From: Geotrypetes seraphini
Taxonomy: Eukaryota > Chordata > Amphibia > Gymnophiona > Dermophiidae
Direction: 5' to 3'
Length of the DNA: 64,000 nucleotides
Assembly (NCBI RefSeq): GCF_902459505.1
Contig: NC_047084.1
Span: 478,457,023-478,521,022 of the forward strand
In this document: positions 21,715-32,079 of the stretch, piece by piece
Numbering within the stretch: position 1 is the first letter of the stretch
Layout of the letters: each line of letters starts with the position of its first letter
The notes under the pieces: model-generated
The model's input: the letters and a program-made list of their open reading frames with translations, nothing else
What the model was told of the DNA's origin: nothing
Database searches by the model: none
Program-made: the position numbers and the translations under genes

Positions 21715-22735
21715 ACATGTATAGATAAACACAAACAGAATAAACACTGGACTGACTCACTGATCAATAGGAAAAGGGGGAAGAAACTATAATAATTATA
21801 GGACAGAAGAACATGTATGTTAAAAAGACAATTGGGAGGAGATGTTTGAAGGGAAGCATGAAAGAATCAGAATTAAGATTAGTCAAGATTTCTTAAGTTA
21901 AAAAAAGTTCGACAATCCATAGCTGACTCTTAGGTTTCAAAAGCTTCTCTAAAGAGGAAACTTTTCAGGCTTTTATTAAATCTAATTAGAGCTGTCTCCT
22001 CCCTCTGGTGAGCTGGTAAGGAGCTCCAAAATTGCAGGGCTGTGACAGAATTAATGACTCTCAAAGATGGTATGGACAGAAGGTGTTGTTCATTTGATCT
22101 CAGTGACGGCGAGGAGGTGCAAGGTATGAGAAGCTTATCCAGGAATAAAGGTGCTTATGACAATCATGTTTTGAAGGTTAGCAGAGCTATTTTATATGTA
22201 ATCTGATAGGAGATTGGGAGTCAGTGTGCCTTTTTAAGTGTGTGTGTGGGGGGGGGGGATGGGAGTGACGTGATCAAACTTTCTCAATTTTGTAATGATC
22301 TTTATTGCTGCATTTTGGATTATTAGGAGCCGTCTCAGTTTTTTTGTGCAATGCCCTTATAGAGTGAATTGCAATAATTTTATCTTTGAGATTACAAGAG
22401 AATGAATCAGTATGTTTAAGGATGATGGTTCTAGGAACTTTGCCAAAGATCTTATCATGCATAATCTGCAAAAGCAGTTTTTAGTAACCACACTGATTTG
22501 GTTGTGGTAGGCTAGCTTCTGATCAATAATAACTCTTATAATTTTAATAGTTGCAACTGTTTGTAGTGGAATGTCTTTAAGGTAAATTGGGAAGGTCATA
22601 GTTAGTCTGCCTTCCATGGAAAGAGCATAAATTTTGTTTTAGATATGTTCAGAACCAACATATTGTCACTAAGCCACTGATTAATATGCCAAACTCTGCA
22701 CACAGTACACCACAAAATAAACAGAAAGAAATGCA
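21715..22735 (-). mobile_element. L2-like LINE 3' half, degraded
   Basis: Minus-strand fragments read WLSDNMLVLNISKTKFMLF (after the YADD region) and then IIRVIIDQKLAYHNQISVVTKNCFCRL, both typical of L2 RT thumb. The plus-side part 21905-22270 is the 3' end (GAGGAAACTTTTCAGGC). A TG/G repeat lies near 22240. The left 200 bases are only weakly assignable. Confidence 0.7.
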
Positions 22736-22739
22736 TTTC

Positions 22740-23985
22740 TTCCTGAACAGTCCAAAATATAAAAATATGTAAATTTTCAAAGCTGACATATTTCAATCAC
22801 TAAGTTGAAAATAAAAACATTTTTCCTATGTTTCTTATCTAGCAATTTTATTTTTATGATCTTGTTCCCTCTGTGCTCTTAACTCTGTTTGCAAGGCTTC
22901 CTTATGCATTTGCTGTTTCTTTCCTCTCCTTCACTTTTTGCACTATATCCATCTTTGGCACTGATTTTCATATTTAGTTTTCTTCCATTTTTGTGCCTCA
23001 AATCTTTATCCTTAGCTCCATCCATGTACACTATCTCTTCCCTCTCTGCTCTCCCACTTCCCTATGTCCATGTGCCACCATCTCCTTCCCCTCCCATCTT
23101 GCCTTCCCCTTCCCTTTCTCCATCTCTTTCCCCTCCCTTCCGTCCATCCACATTCATCTTCTCTCTGCTCTTACTTTCAGCATCTCTCCCTTCTTTCTCC
23201 CTCACTAACCCCCGGTTCTACCAAATGTTCTCCCAACCCAGTTCTGAAGTCCCCCTTACCACAAAAACTACAAGGAGGCCGCTGGTGTAGCAGCAATTCT
23301 CTAGTGCTGCCCTCAGCCTCCTCTGTACAGTTCCTTTGCTGGGTCCGCCCATGCAGAAACAGGAAGTTGCTTCAGAGGGGGATGGACCATGGCAGAAGAA
23401 CAATAAGAAGAGGCCACTGGCAGTGCTGGAGAATTGCTGATGCACTAGCACCCTCCTTACACTGGTTTAGTTAAGGGGAGCTTTGGAAGTCGGTGGGGAA
23501 CTGACAGCCGCACAAGAGGTTCCCATGTGCTGCCATTAGCTTATAGGCCTTGCAATGAAGAACAGTGCTCTAGGTGAAACTTTACACATGCCCTTCCTCA
23601 CTCAGTCCAGCATTTCTTCCCTTCCATACCTCTTCAGATATCCAGCATATTCCCTTCTTCTGCCATCACCGTCATCCATTGTCTGGCAGAACCCAGGTCT
23701 ACATTCAAAGGAAAGGCAGGGTAGAGCAGGGCTCTGGAGCCATACATGTTTAAGGCCTGCTACGGCCTAACCCCTGTTACTTAAATTTTGGCAGGACTCA
23801 CCAGAGCTTGAGTGTGCACATTTAAAGATCCATTGCCATACTGACAGCTGCTGCCTGCCATGCCAGTGTTGCTCTGTCTTTACCCAATTACTTCAAATTC
23901 TTACACCTTAGGCTTTGGATTAGTTGTAGGCTAACTCAAATAGAAATTATATAACGGGGTTCAACAGATTCTTGAAGAATCATTT
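22740..23985. other. CT-rich and unassigned sequence
   Basis: 22890-23220 is pyrimidine-rich, which makes low-complexity S/L/P open frames. 23275-23450 holds an inverted repeat (GCAGCAATTCTC...GAGAATTGCTG), perhaps a short MITE. No supported gene. Confidence 0.4.
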
Positions 23986-24906
23986 GGGTCCTGATTCTAT
24001 AGTCTGCCTAAAGTTAAGCTCTAATATTGGCACCAATTCTATAGTCTGCCTAAAGTTAAGCTCTAATTTTGGCATCGATTCTATAAAACTTAGGCACCCA
24101 TTATAGAATTATGCTTAGCATTGCCTAAGTGTGCTTAGGTGGTGCTTAGCATCCTAACATTTATACATCCCCAATTTATGTCAGGGTTTTCTTCGCTTAA
24201 ATTTAGGTGCCGATATCAGCACCTAACTGCGCCTAATTCACAAAGAGGCACCTAATTTGAAAGCATGCCTATGATCTGCCCTTAACCAAGTCCACTTTTA
24301 GTTTAGGTACTTGGGCTAGGCACCTACTTTTTATAGAATCAATTTTTGAGTTAGGCACCTAACTTTCAATCAATTAAAGCCGATTGTGAGGTGTTGAGTG
24401 CCTATATCGGTACTGATTGAGCCTATTGATATTGGTGCCCAATGACATAGTAAGAGGGGGTGCAGGGGTGTGTGGACCACCCCTAGTGCCAAGTCGGTGA
24501 GGGTACTGGCACCTTTCCGCTCCGCCCTGACACACCATTCCAACACCCCAGTACCTCCGTATTATCTTCGCTAATGCGAGCAACTTCTGACTATTGCTCG
24601 CACCAGCCTGGTTCCCCTCTGAATCACTTCTGGGTCACAGGACCAGGAAGTGACATCAGAAGGAATCCAGTGCTGGTGTGAGGTGCATGCTTGCATAAGC
24701 CACTCGCACAGGTGAAGATTAAGAGGTATGGGGGAAGGGAGAGTGCAAATATGGAATTGGGGGCAGAAAGGAGCAGGGGGTACAGAAGGAGTAGGGATGC
24801 AGAGAGGAGGGCATGGGGGCACAGGAGGTGCCACCACCCAGGCACCTACTACTCTTATTATGCCACTGTTGGTGCCTATCTTTAGGTGGATTTTATAGGA
24901 TCAGGG
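23986..24906. mobile_element. DNA element with TIRs, split by a hAT MITE
   Basis: Ends are inverted: GGTCCTGATTCTATAG plus GCCTAAAG at the left and CTTTAGGTGG plus TTTATAGGATCAGG at the right. The left part has a tandem duplication of about 42 bases (two copies of CTATAGTCTGCCTAAAG at 23997 and 24039). Interior rich in TAGGCACCTA motifs. Interrupted at 24440-24868. Similar ends are at 63945 (cut by the window end). Confidence 0.6.
24440..24868. mobile_element. hAT-type MITE with 8-bp target duplication
   Basis: Left end CAATGACATAGTAAGAGG, right end CTCTTATTATGCCACTG, inverted copies of a CAGTGGCATAGTAAG terminus. Flanked by perfect TTGGTGCC at 24432-24439 and 24869-24876. An eight-base duplication is diagnostic of hAT insertion. 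No transposase. Confidence 0.85.
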
Positions 24907-25220
24907 CTTTGATGTTTGGGGTTTTCTGAAACAGTCTAGCATGAAACATGGTTCATGTCGAGACTCTTCAATGTGGACTTTATTTTGAGAACATTGCCCA
25001 AGCTCAGGATACATTTTGACGATAAGTGCATTTTTTGTATTTCTTCATTCTTTCTGAGAGGAGAGAAAAGAGGGATGAGGACCTTCTCTTTCTGGGAGAA
25101 CAGGAGAGGAGGACAAATCTTTCTGAGATGAGAGGAGTAGAAGACATTTCTCTGGAAAAGTATATATTATTTTGCTCTGAGCTTTGATAAATTTGGGGAT
25201 AAAAGCTAAATTGTAGCTAC
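24907..25220. other. Unassigned
   Basis: Contains AGGAGAG-type purine runs (25055-25140) and nothing gene-like. Confidence 0.3.
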
Positions 25221-25225
25221 CCCTT

Positions 25226-25495
25226 ATATAGAGAGTTTATTTATTTAAAAAAATTTCTAATCCACCTAAGACCTAAGCAGTTTACAAGGAAAACATACAT
25301 ACTCATATAAACACACATAATCAAGACAACATAATACATTGACTCATCAGAATTATCAAATGTACTAAAGCTAGTAAAATTTCAGTACAATAGGCTATCA
25401 AATCTAACCTTAAAAGAGAAAACTTTACTTAGTCTTCTTAAAATAAAAATAGTTTTTAAGCTTGAATTTTCTGCTAGAGATAGTCTCTGGCAGGT
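25226..25495 (-). mobile_element. LINE 3' end fragment
   Basis: TTTATTTATTTAAAAAAATT followed by CCACCTAAGACCTAAGCAG and TTTACAAGGAAAAC matches, in reverse, L2-like 3' ends of this genome. Confidence 0.5.
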
Positions 25496-25789
25496 AGAGT
25501 AGGATATGGCTTAGTCTTCATTCCCTCCCTTCCACCCTCCCTACTCCTGCCCATCCCTAGTTCATTTCTTTACTTATAGTCAATTATTTTAATTAGGACA
25601 ACAGGAGAACTCTTTATTACATATTCTTACTATATTTCACTAAATAAGCAAACAATATAATCCTAAGGCTCTCTAAGAAACAAGCACTTAATAAAGCATA
25701 TAATATAATCCTAAGGCTCTCTTTACTAATCTAATATATTCCTAATAGCTGAATAGGGTTTAATTAATCAACTCAATAATAATATGCAG
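25496..25789. other. Unassigned, AT-rich
   Basis: A short direct repeat TATAATCCTAAGGCTCTC occurs at about 25656 and 25702. Nothing else supported. Confidence 0.3.
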
Positions 25790-27005
25790 GCAGTAGTCCA
25801 GTAGCAAGAGGGTGCTATCCCGTCTTATGCACTGAGTGTCACATGTATGATTATCTCTTAGTTGGTGAGAAGTTATATATGTGTGCTCACCTCAAAGAAC
25901 TCCTAGCTCTCAGAGAATGGCAGGTTAGAGTAGCAGACTTAGAGAAGCTGAGGGAAACAGAGAAGTAGGGGAGACCTACAGGGATGCTGTAGAGAAGTTC
26001 TACCTCTAGTCTGGCAGCCCCTATGCTGCTTTGGAGGAGGGAGGTCTCTGAAAAGGAGAGCATCACCCTGGTGAAGTAGGAAATGATTCTATAGCCAGGA
26101 CCTGCTCACGAGGGGATGCAATATCCTCTCACACCAGGAGCTTCTACTCAGGAAGGAAGGGTTACAACAGCTGTTGTAGTTGATGATTCGATCATTAGGC
26201 ATGTGGATAGCTGGGTGGCTGGTAGGTGTGAGGATCACCTTGTCACTTGCATGCCTGGTACAAAGGTGGTGGACCTCATGCATCACTTAGATAGGATTTT
26301 AGATAGTGCTGGAGAGAAGCCAGCTGTCTTGGTATATGTAGATAGTGCTGGAGAGAATCCAGCTGTCTTGGTATATGTAGGCACCAATGACAATGTGGGA
26401 GGGAGATTTTGGAAGCCAAATTTAGACTCTTAGGTAGAGAGCTGAAATCCAGATCCTCCAGGTTAGCATTTTTAGAAATGCTCCCAGTTCTACATGCAGG
26501 ATCCAAGAGGCAGGCAGAGCTCCAAAGTCCCAATGTGTGGCTGAAATAATGATGCAGTGATGAGGGACTTAGATTTGTTAGGATATGGGCAACCTTTTGG
26601 GAAAGAGGGAGCTTGTCCCAAAAGGATGGACTCCACCTTAACTGGGATGGAACCAGGCTACTGGTGCTAACATTTAAAAAGGAGATAGAGCAGCTTTTAA
26701 ACTGAGATAGAGGGGAAAGCCAACAGTTGCCCAGGAGTAGATAGTTCAGTGTGAAGTATCCTTGAAGGATAGTATTGAAACAGGATATTTAGGGAGTCCT
26801 AATAGAGAGGTTTCAATAACGGTGAAAGAAAGCCAGGAGTGTTTAAAGGAAGGCAGAGTAAAAGACTCTAATTATCCCTGTCATCTTCTCAGCAGCCTGA
26901 AGTGTCTATATACAAATGCTAGAAGCATAAAAAATAAAATAGGAGTTTTAGAGTATATAGCAATGAATAATGAGGTAGATATAATAGGCATATCTAATCT
27001 AATCT
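25790..27005 (+). mobile_element. CR1-like LINE, ORF1 and start of endonuclease
   Basis: Region 25830-25960 has the ORF1 coiled-coil part (LKELLALRE-like, frames broken). 26116-26433 encodes the SGNH/esterase-like domain of CR1 ORF1: VVVDDSIIRHVDSW, CMPGTKVVDL and VGTND. A 39-base tandem duplication (26302-26340 and 26341-26379) repeats AGEKPAVLVYV. 26896-27007 encodes LKCLYTNARSIKNK and DIIGIS, the start of the AP-endonuclease. The element is then interrupted by an L2 on the other strand. ORF1 carries several breaks. Confidence 0.85.
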
Positions 27006-28311
27006 AATACACAATTTATTAATCACACTATATCAAAAAGGTTCAAGATTATTTACATCCAAAGAAGCCGTAAAATCTACAGGTGAATACAAAAACAATC
27101 AATTAGAAGATATCATCATACCATAAATATTAGAACAAATCATATAAAAAAGTTTTCAAATTTTTATGAAACCTTAAGTAATTAATATCAGTCCTAATGT
27201 GAACAGATAAATTATTCCAAATTGTAATAGCTGCATAAGCAAAAGAGGAGTTGAACTGTCATTTATACTGTACTCCCATAATCTGTGGAAAATGTAGTAA
27301 TTAAAGTACCACATAATCTGGTGGAAGAATGATGCAAATGGAAAAAAGTAAAATCAGATTATCTGAAGAGTCAGTCTGTAATATACAATGAACTATGCAA
27401 GCTGAATTAAGCTTAATTCACCTCTCAACTGATAGCCAATGAAGATTCTTATATGCTAATGCAACACTTTCATATCTTTTTAGATCAAAAATTAATCTAA
27501 CCAGCAGTGCAAGATGATGTTCAAAAAAGCACGACTTCACTAGCCTAATATATAAAATCATCCTCCATAATTAGAAATTTGATCTTCAAATGTAAGAGAT
27601 TAAAATAATGCCCCAATCTTTAGACATTTTATCCACTTGCAGAGTAGTACTTGATTGTAGAGTAAGAATAATAATAATAATAATAATAATTTTATTTCTT
27701 ATATACCGCCAAAGCCATAGTAGTTCGAAGCGGTTTACAATGAGGAAGGGCTGGACAATCAGCAAAAATGGTACAATGGTACAATCAGAGAAAATTAGGT
27801 GGCAGAGAAAAAATGGTACAAACAGAGAAAAAAATGGTACAATCAACGAACAGTGGTACATTCGGCGAAGGATGGTACAATCAGCGAAGAAATGAAGGAA
27901 CAGAAGATAGTGAATTATGAAACCAAAGAACCTTCATTTTACTTGCATTCAATTTCATCCTACCAGTCTCCAATTCTATTCATGCAATCAGTGATCTTAA
28001 TATCCTCTGTATTTGAATTTAACAGGATTAATTAAAAAAAATATCATCAGCATAGGATAACATGCTAACTTTGGCTGACAAATGAACCTTTTGCAGAATA
28101 CTCATAAAGATATTAAAAAGCATAGGAGAAATAGAAGAGCCCTATGGCACTCCACAGAAAGAACACAAGAAAACGGATCTTTTTTTAAATAATATCCGAC
28201 CCAAATATTAGTCAAATATAGAAATAGAAAGGTCTATGGATATTTAATAAATCATCTTTTCTATAATGTTCAGCATAATTAAATGCTATCAGATTTCACA
28301 ATTATGACCCC
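27006..28311 (-). mobile_element. L2-like LINE inserted in the CR1, itself interrupted
   Basis: On the minus strand the right part gives PMLFNIFMSILQK then YADD (about 28050-28130), the RT catalytic box. The left part 27150-27560 gives the later RT and 3' region (LIFDLKRYESVALAYKNLHW). Between them at about 27658-27905 is a separate SINE or LINE-tail insert. Multiple frameshifts; inactive. Confidence 0.75.
27658..27905 (-). mobile_element. LINE-tail/SINE insert with minisatellite
   Basis: Starts with an (ATA)n run and TTTATTTCTTATATACCGCC plus GAAGCGGTTTACAATG, an L2-type 3' end. It is followed by five or so degenerate copies of ATGGTACAATCAGAGAAAA (27767-27892). It sits inside the RT of the L2 above. 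Confidence 0.6.
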
Positions 28312-28450
28312 CTTTACTAGATAAAGCTTCCAGGAAATTACAAACTCATAAGCCTGATTTATAAAAAATAAAATTGTGGAACATTTAGACAAACATGATG
28401 TAATGGGACAGAGTCAGCATGGGTTCAGCCATAGGAAATAATGGAAACTC
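28312..28450 (+). mobile_element. CR1-like LINE, RT fragment (continues 25790 copy)
   Basis: Broken frames give a match to the NYRPVSL...EHLDKH region of CR1 RT (GGAACATTTAGACAAACATG). Same strand as 25790-27005. The part between endonuclease and RT is missing, lost when or after the L2 inserted. Confidence 0.65.
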
Positions 28451-29121
28451 GCTTTGATATGTTCCCACCCCCCGAGGCCAGCGGTGCTGCTCTATCCCCC
28501 CACGAGAACTGGCATTGCTCCCCCCGAAGGCCCCTCCCCCCGCTATCCGGCACCCTCCCCCCTGCGAACTGGCACCCCCCCCCCGCCGCGACCTGAAGTC
28601 TCCCAGACCCACCCGAACTCGCTTCTTACTTTCATCTGGGCCTCGGCACCGGCACCGGCATGTCCTATGCGTTGGTGCTGGTGCCCGAAGATCGGCCTCC
28701 TGTGCTGGGCCTTGAGCATCTGCATATGCTCAAGGCCTGCGAGTTCACGATCTCTTGGAGATTCTCGGAGATCTCGGAGAGAACGTGAACTCGCAGACTT
28801 TGAGCATGCGCAGATGCTCAAGGCCCACCACAGAAGAGGAGGCCGATCTTCAGGCACCGGCACCAACGCACAGGACATGCCGGTGCCGGTGCCCAGGCTC
28901 AGATGAAAGTAAGAAGCGGGTTCGGGTGGGTCTGGGGGACTTCATGTCGCGGTGGGGGGGGTGCCATATCGCGGCGGGAGGGTGACGGATCGCGGGGGGG
29001 GGGGGGGGGAACGCTCGTAAATTGAGGCACGCTCGGTTTCCGAGGCGCCGATTTTGTGAATGTTTTGCTCGTCTTGCAAAACACTCGCAAACCGGTGCAC
29101 TCATAAACCGAGGTATCACTG
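28451..29121. mobile_element. Tc1/mariner-type palindromic MITE in the CR1
   Basis: Two GC-rich arms about 300 bases long, mirrored around 28757 (for example CTTACTTTCATCTGGGCCTC at 28625 and its inverse near 28905). The right terminus reads CGAGGTATCACTG then TA, the reverse of a CAGTGATACCTCGGTTTA end that I associate with Tc1/mariner elements. The matching left terminus is lost. Contains a run of G at 28996-29009. Predicted frames here are shadows of the palindrome. Confidence 0.65.
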
Positions 29122-29465
29122 TATATAAATTATCTGGAAATTGGAACGATGAGTGAGGTGATTAAATTTGCAGTTGACACTAAACTGTTCAAAGTTGTTA
29201 AAATACATGCAGATTGTGAAATTTGCAGGCAGACCTTAGGAAATTGGGAGACTGAGCATCCAAATGGCAGATGAAATTTAATGTGGAAAAATGCAAAGTG
29301 ATGCACATTGGGAAGAATAATCCAAATCATAGTTACCAGATGCTAGGGTCCACCTTGAAGGTTAGTGCCCAAGAAAAAGATCTGGGTGTCATTGACACCT
29401 TCCACTCAATATGCAGTGGTGACCAAAAAAGCAAGCAAAATATGCCACTGAGTCCACTTACTCTA
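29122..29465 (+). mobile_element. CR1-like LINE, RT thumb part (continues 25790 copy)
   Basis: Encodes IKFAVDTKLF (decayed FADDTKL box), then MKFNVEKCKVMHIGKNN and MLGSTLKVSAQEKDLGVI, the classic CR1 run. Ends near 29465. With the two upstream segments this makes one CR1 copy broken into three by insertions. Confidence 0.85.
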
Positions 29466-30528
29466 TAGGCCAAACAAATTTCGGTTTCTGTGTCTAATGT
29501 AGCACCAAAATTGGTCTGAAATTAAAACTCCCTCCGTCCCCTGCCACAGCATACAGCCTCCCTTTCCCCTAGCTGCTACTACACACAGCCTCCCTTCTTC
29601 CCTTCTTGATCCACCAATCAGCCAGCTCCCTCCACAGTCCAGGGCCTATCTTAGGTATCCTGGTGGTCCGGTGGCCTAACCGGGGCATGAGTGCTTCATA
29701 GTGACTCTTGCCCCGGCAGTCTTGCAAGATTGCTGCTGAAAGTCACAGCTGCACTTCCGGCAGCTCCCTCTCACTTGCTCAGTCCTTCTCTGAAACTTGC
29801 CTTGACTGCCACTGCACTGAAAGCAGGCTGCTTCTCATCAGGCCTGAAGCCTCTCTCTCTGTATCATTGGAAATAGGAAGTTCAGGTGGAACTTCCTGTT
29901 TCCGACGTTATAGTGTAGAAAAAAGAAGAGAGAGAAGGAAAGTTGCCAATCATGAGGGTGTGTATGCAGTTAATCGCATTAATATTTTTTAATGGCATTA
30001 AATTATTAACATAGTAATCATGTTAATAGCATGTTAAATGTTTAGCCCTTATGAAAATAAATAAAGCTTGGTTGGGGAAGAAGAGAAAGAAATGGCGGAA
30101 GGGAAAGGGGAATGCATGAAAGGGGGAGAATGGAAGGGAGAGATAGAAAATACACAGACTGATACTCACACCTCCACTCCACACACCTCCATACAAACAC
30201 ACTTACTAACACACCATACATGTCCACTGGTAAATATCTAAGGGTAGAGTGCAAGGAGGATTAGAGGGGTATGGAGAGAAGATGGGGAAGAGGAGAGTTC
30301 AGGGGGGCAGGGAAGCCTAAAAATCAATAAGCACAACCATTCACACATTCCTCAATTTGACACACCGACAGACACTTCCACCCCTTTTCTCCTGCAACAC
30401 AGGTCCCTAGGACACTAACAGACACATTCACCCATGCCCACAGCTGAGATGCACACACTCCACTCCCTCCTGACATCCTTCCCAAACATCTCCAAGATAA
30501 ATAGCTAAACTCCCCAAAGAGATAAATA
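29466..30528. other. Unassigned; partly repeat-like
   Basis: 29510-29650 is C-rich. 29960-30040 has ATTAATCGCATTAATATT, which looks like the end of a MITE family. 30060-30250 purine/pyrimidine-rich. 30310-30520 has CACA-rich runs. No gene supported. Confidence 0.35.
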
Positions 30529-30530
30529 TA

Positions 30531-31062
30531 TGAGGTGTGATTAAAAAAAATACGATGAATGTTTAAATTTAAAAAATGTTATTACAGTAAAAGACACATT
30601 GCCACTAATCCCCCCTCAAAATACTCTCCTTTGCTTCAAACACATTTATTCCATCATTCTTTCCATTTTCCAAAGCAGTTCTGGAAGTCATTTTTTGTGA
30701 GTGTCTTTAATTGCTCTGTCGTGACTGCCTCAATGTCTTGAATCGATTCAAAATGTTTATCTTTCATGGTCTTTTTGACTTTGAGGAACAGCCAGAAGTC
30801 ACACAGTGCCAGATTCAATGAATAGGGTGGATGAGGACACATTGTAATATTTTTATTTAACAGAAATTGCCATACCAAAAGCGATGTATGAATGGAGCAT
30901 TGTCATGATGGAGGATGAAACCATTTGCCCATTTCTTAGGCCTCACATTCAAATCTGTTGTTAAAATGTTTTGAACAGAACCATAAGAGATGTTCAGCTC
31001 CTCAGAAATTTCCCTAATAGTCAATTGCCTGTTTGATTGAATCATTCCCTTACTCTTTATTG
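30531..31062 (-). mobile_element. Mariner transposon, C-terminal half
   Basis: Begins TGAGGTGTGATTAAAAAAAA after TA (30529-30530). Minus-strand frames encode mariner transposase parts: MIQSNRQLTIREISEELN (helix-turn-helix), WANGFILHHDNAPFIH (second catalytic Asp) and PPYSLNLALCDFWLF (third Asp of D,D34D), then DFQNCFGKWKE near the C-terminus. The stretch with the first Asp (about 110 residues) is deleted, since the helix-turn-helix runs almost directly into ILHHDN. The N-terminal part and other end lie at 36310-36606, 5.2 kb away. Confidence 0.88.
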
Positions 31063-32079
31063 CTTTACGGTTTATTTTTTTTAATACTAGTGTTTAAGCC
31101 CGTTGCATTAACGGGTGCTAGTAAAGCCTCCTTTCCTCACGTGTCCCCTATTTTCAGCCCCAGCTCAAACCCATTTTTACCCCCCCCCCCAGCCCCATCT
31201 TTTCCCTTTCAGTTTCCAGCCCCAGCCCCCTTTTCTCACATGTCCCTGGTGCCTATCCATCACTGAGAAGTCCCACCCTTCCCTGCCGTAAACGGAAGCG
31301 TCCCTTTCCCCCTCTGTGTCAGCAGTTGTTTTTATTTTTGATTTTGGCCGGAGTTTGGAGACAGCTGCGACCGAAGGGCTGGGAGCTCATGAACTGCTCT
31401 AGCTGTGCCAAACTTCCATCCTCCTCCCCAACAGCTTGCTTATGACCCCCCCCCCCTTTTCTTGGTTCTGCCCCGCCTCACCCCACCGCGCGCTGACTCT
31501 GCCAGACCGTACACACACTGTGCACGCAGATGTTTCTGTTTGGGGGATGGTCATGCTTAGCACTACCCTGCCTCCTCCTTAGACAGATTAGCCTACTACG
31601 CATGCGTGGCATAGAAGACGGACGCATGGAGTTTGAAGTGCGCATGCGTGCTAAGGGTTTTATTATTATGGATACTGCCCTTCCTTATACAATAACAGAG
31701 CAGTTCACAAAATTTTAAAAAACATACAATAAAATTATTTATTTCTCAAAAACAAACCCAAAAAATTAAAATTAAAAAATTGTAGGCAACAGTGCTAGTA
31801 AATCCAGACCATATTGGAGCCGTCCAACTGAATAGAAAAAGCCTGTTCAAAGAGATACGTTTTTAGTATAGTTCTGAATCTTAGATATGGAAGTTCAAGA
31901 CGTACTGAAGATGGAAGAGAATTCCAAAGAGACAGTGAACATTCTTTTGGGTTTTTGATATTGAAGGACGTCCCAATATCTTCTCATCTTCAACCGATTC
32001 ACAACCATTACAAAATCTTACAAAATCACTCAAACTACTTGTAATAATAATAATAATAATAATAATTTTTATTTTTGTA
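31063..32079 (-). mobile_element. L2-like LINE 3' fragment (B) with a Helitron in its tail
   Basis: 31673-32042 matches the 3' UTR of the L2-like family on the minus strand (ACTGCCCTTCC, AGAGCAGTTCACA). Its tail continues beyond the Helitron at 31063-31086 (minus: TATTAAAAAAAATAAA). 32043-32079 is an (AAT)n tract and tail belonging to the next LINE (A). Confidence 0.65.
31087..31672 (-). mobile_element. Helitron (non-autonomous), copy 1
   Basis: On the minus strand it starts TCCATAATAATAAAA, followed by GCACGCATGCGC, and ends with the hairpin CCCGTTAATGCAACGGG then CTTAAACACTAG. Ends in CTAG with a short hairpin upstream, starts with TC, and sits between host A and T with no target duplication: all Helitron hallmarks. 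About 586 bases, no Rep/helicase. Confidence 0.85.

Noticed and set aside
22889-23474. 133- and 136-codon frames
   Set aside because: Pyrimidine-rich low-complexity sequence; no domain.
28385-29119. Several proline- or arginine-rich frames
   Set aside because: Shadows of a GC-rich palindromic MITE; they mirror each other on both strands.
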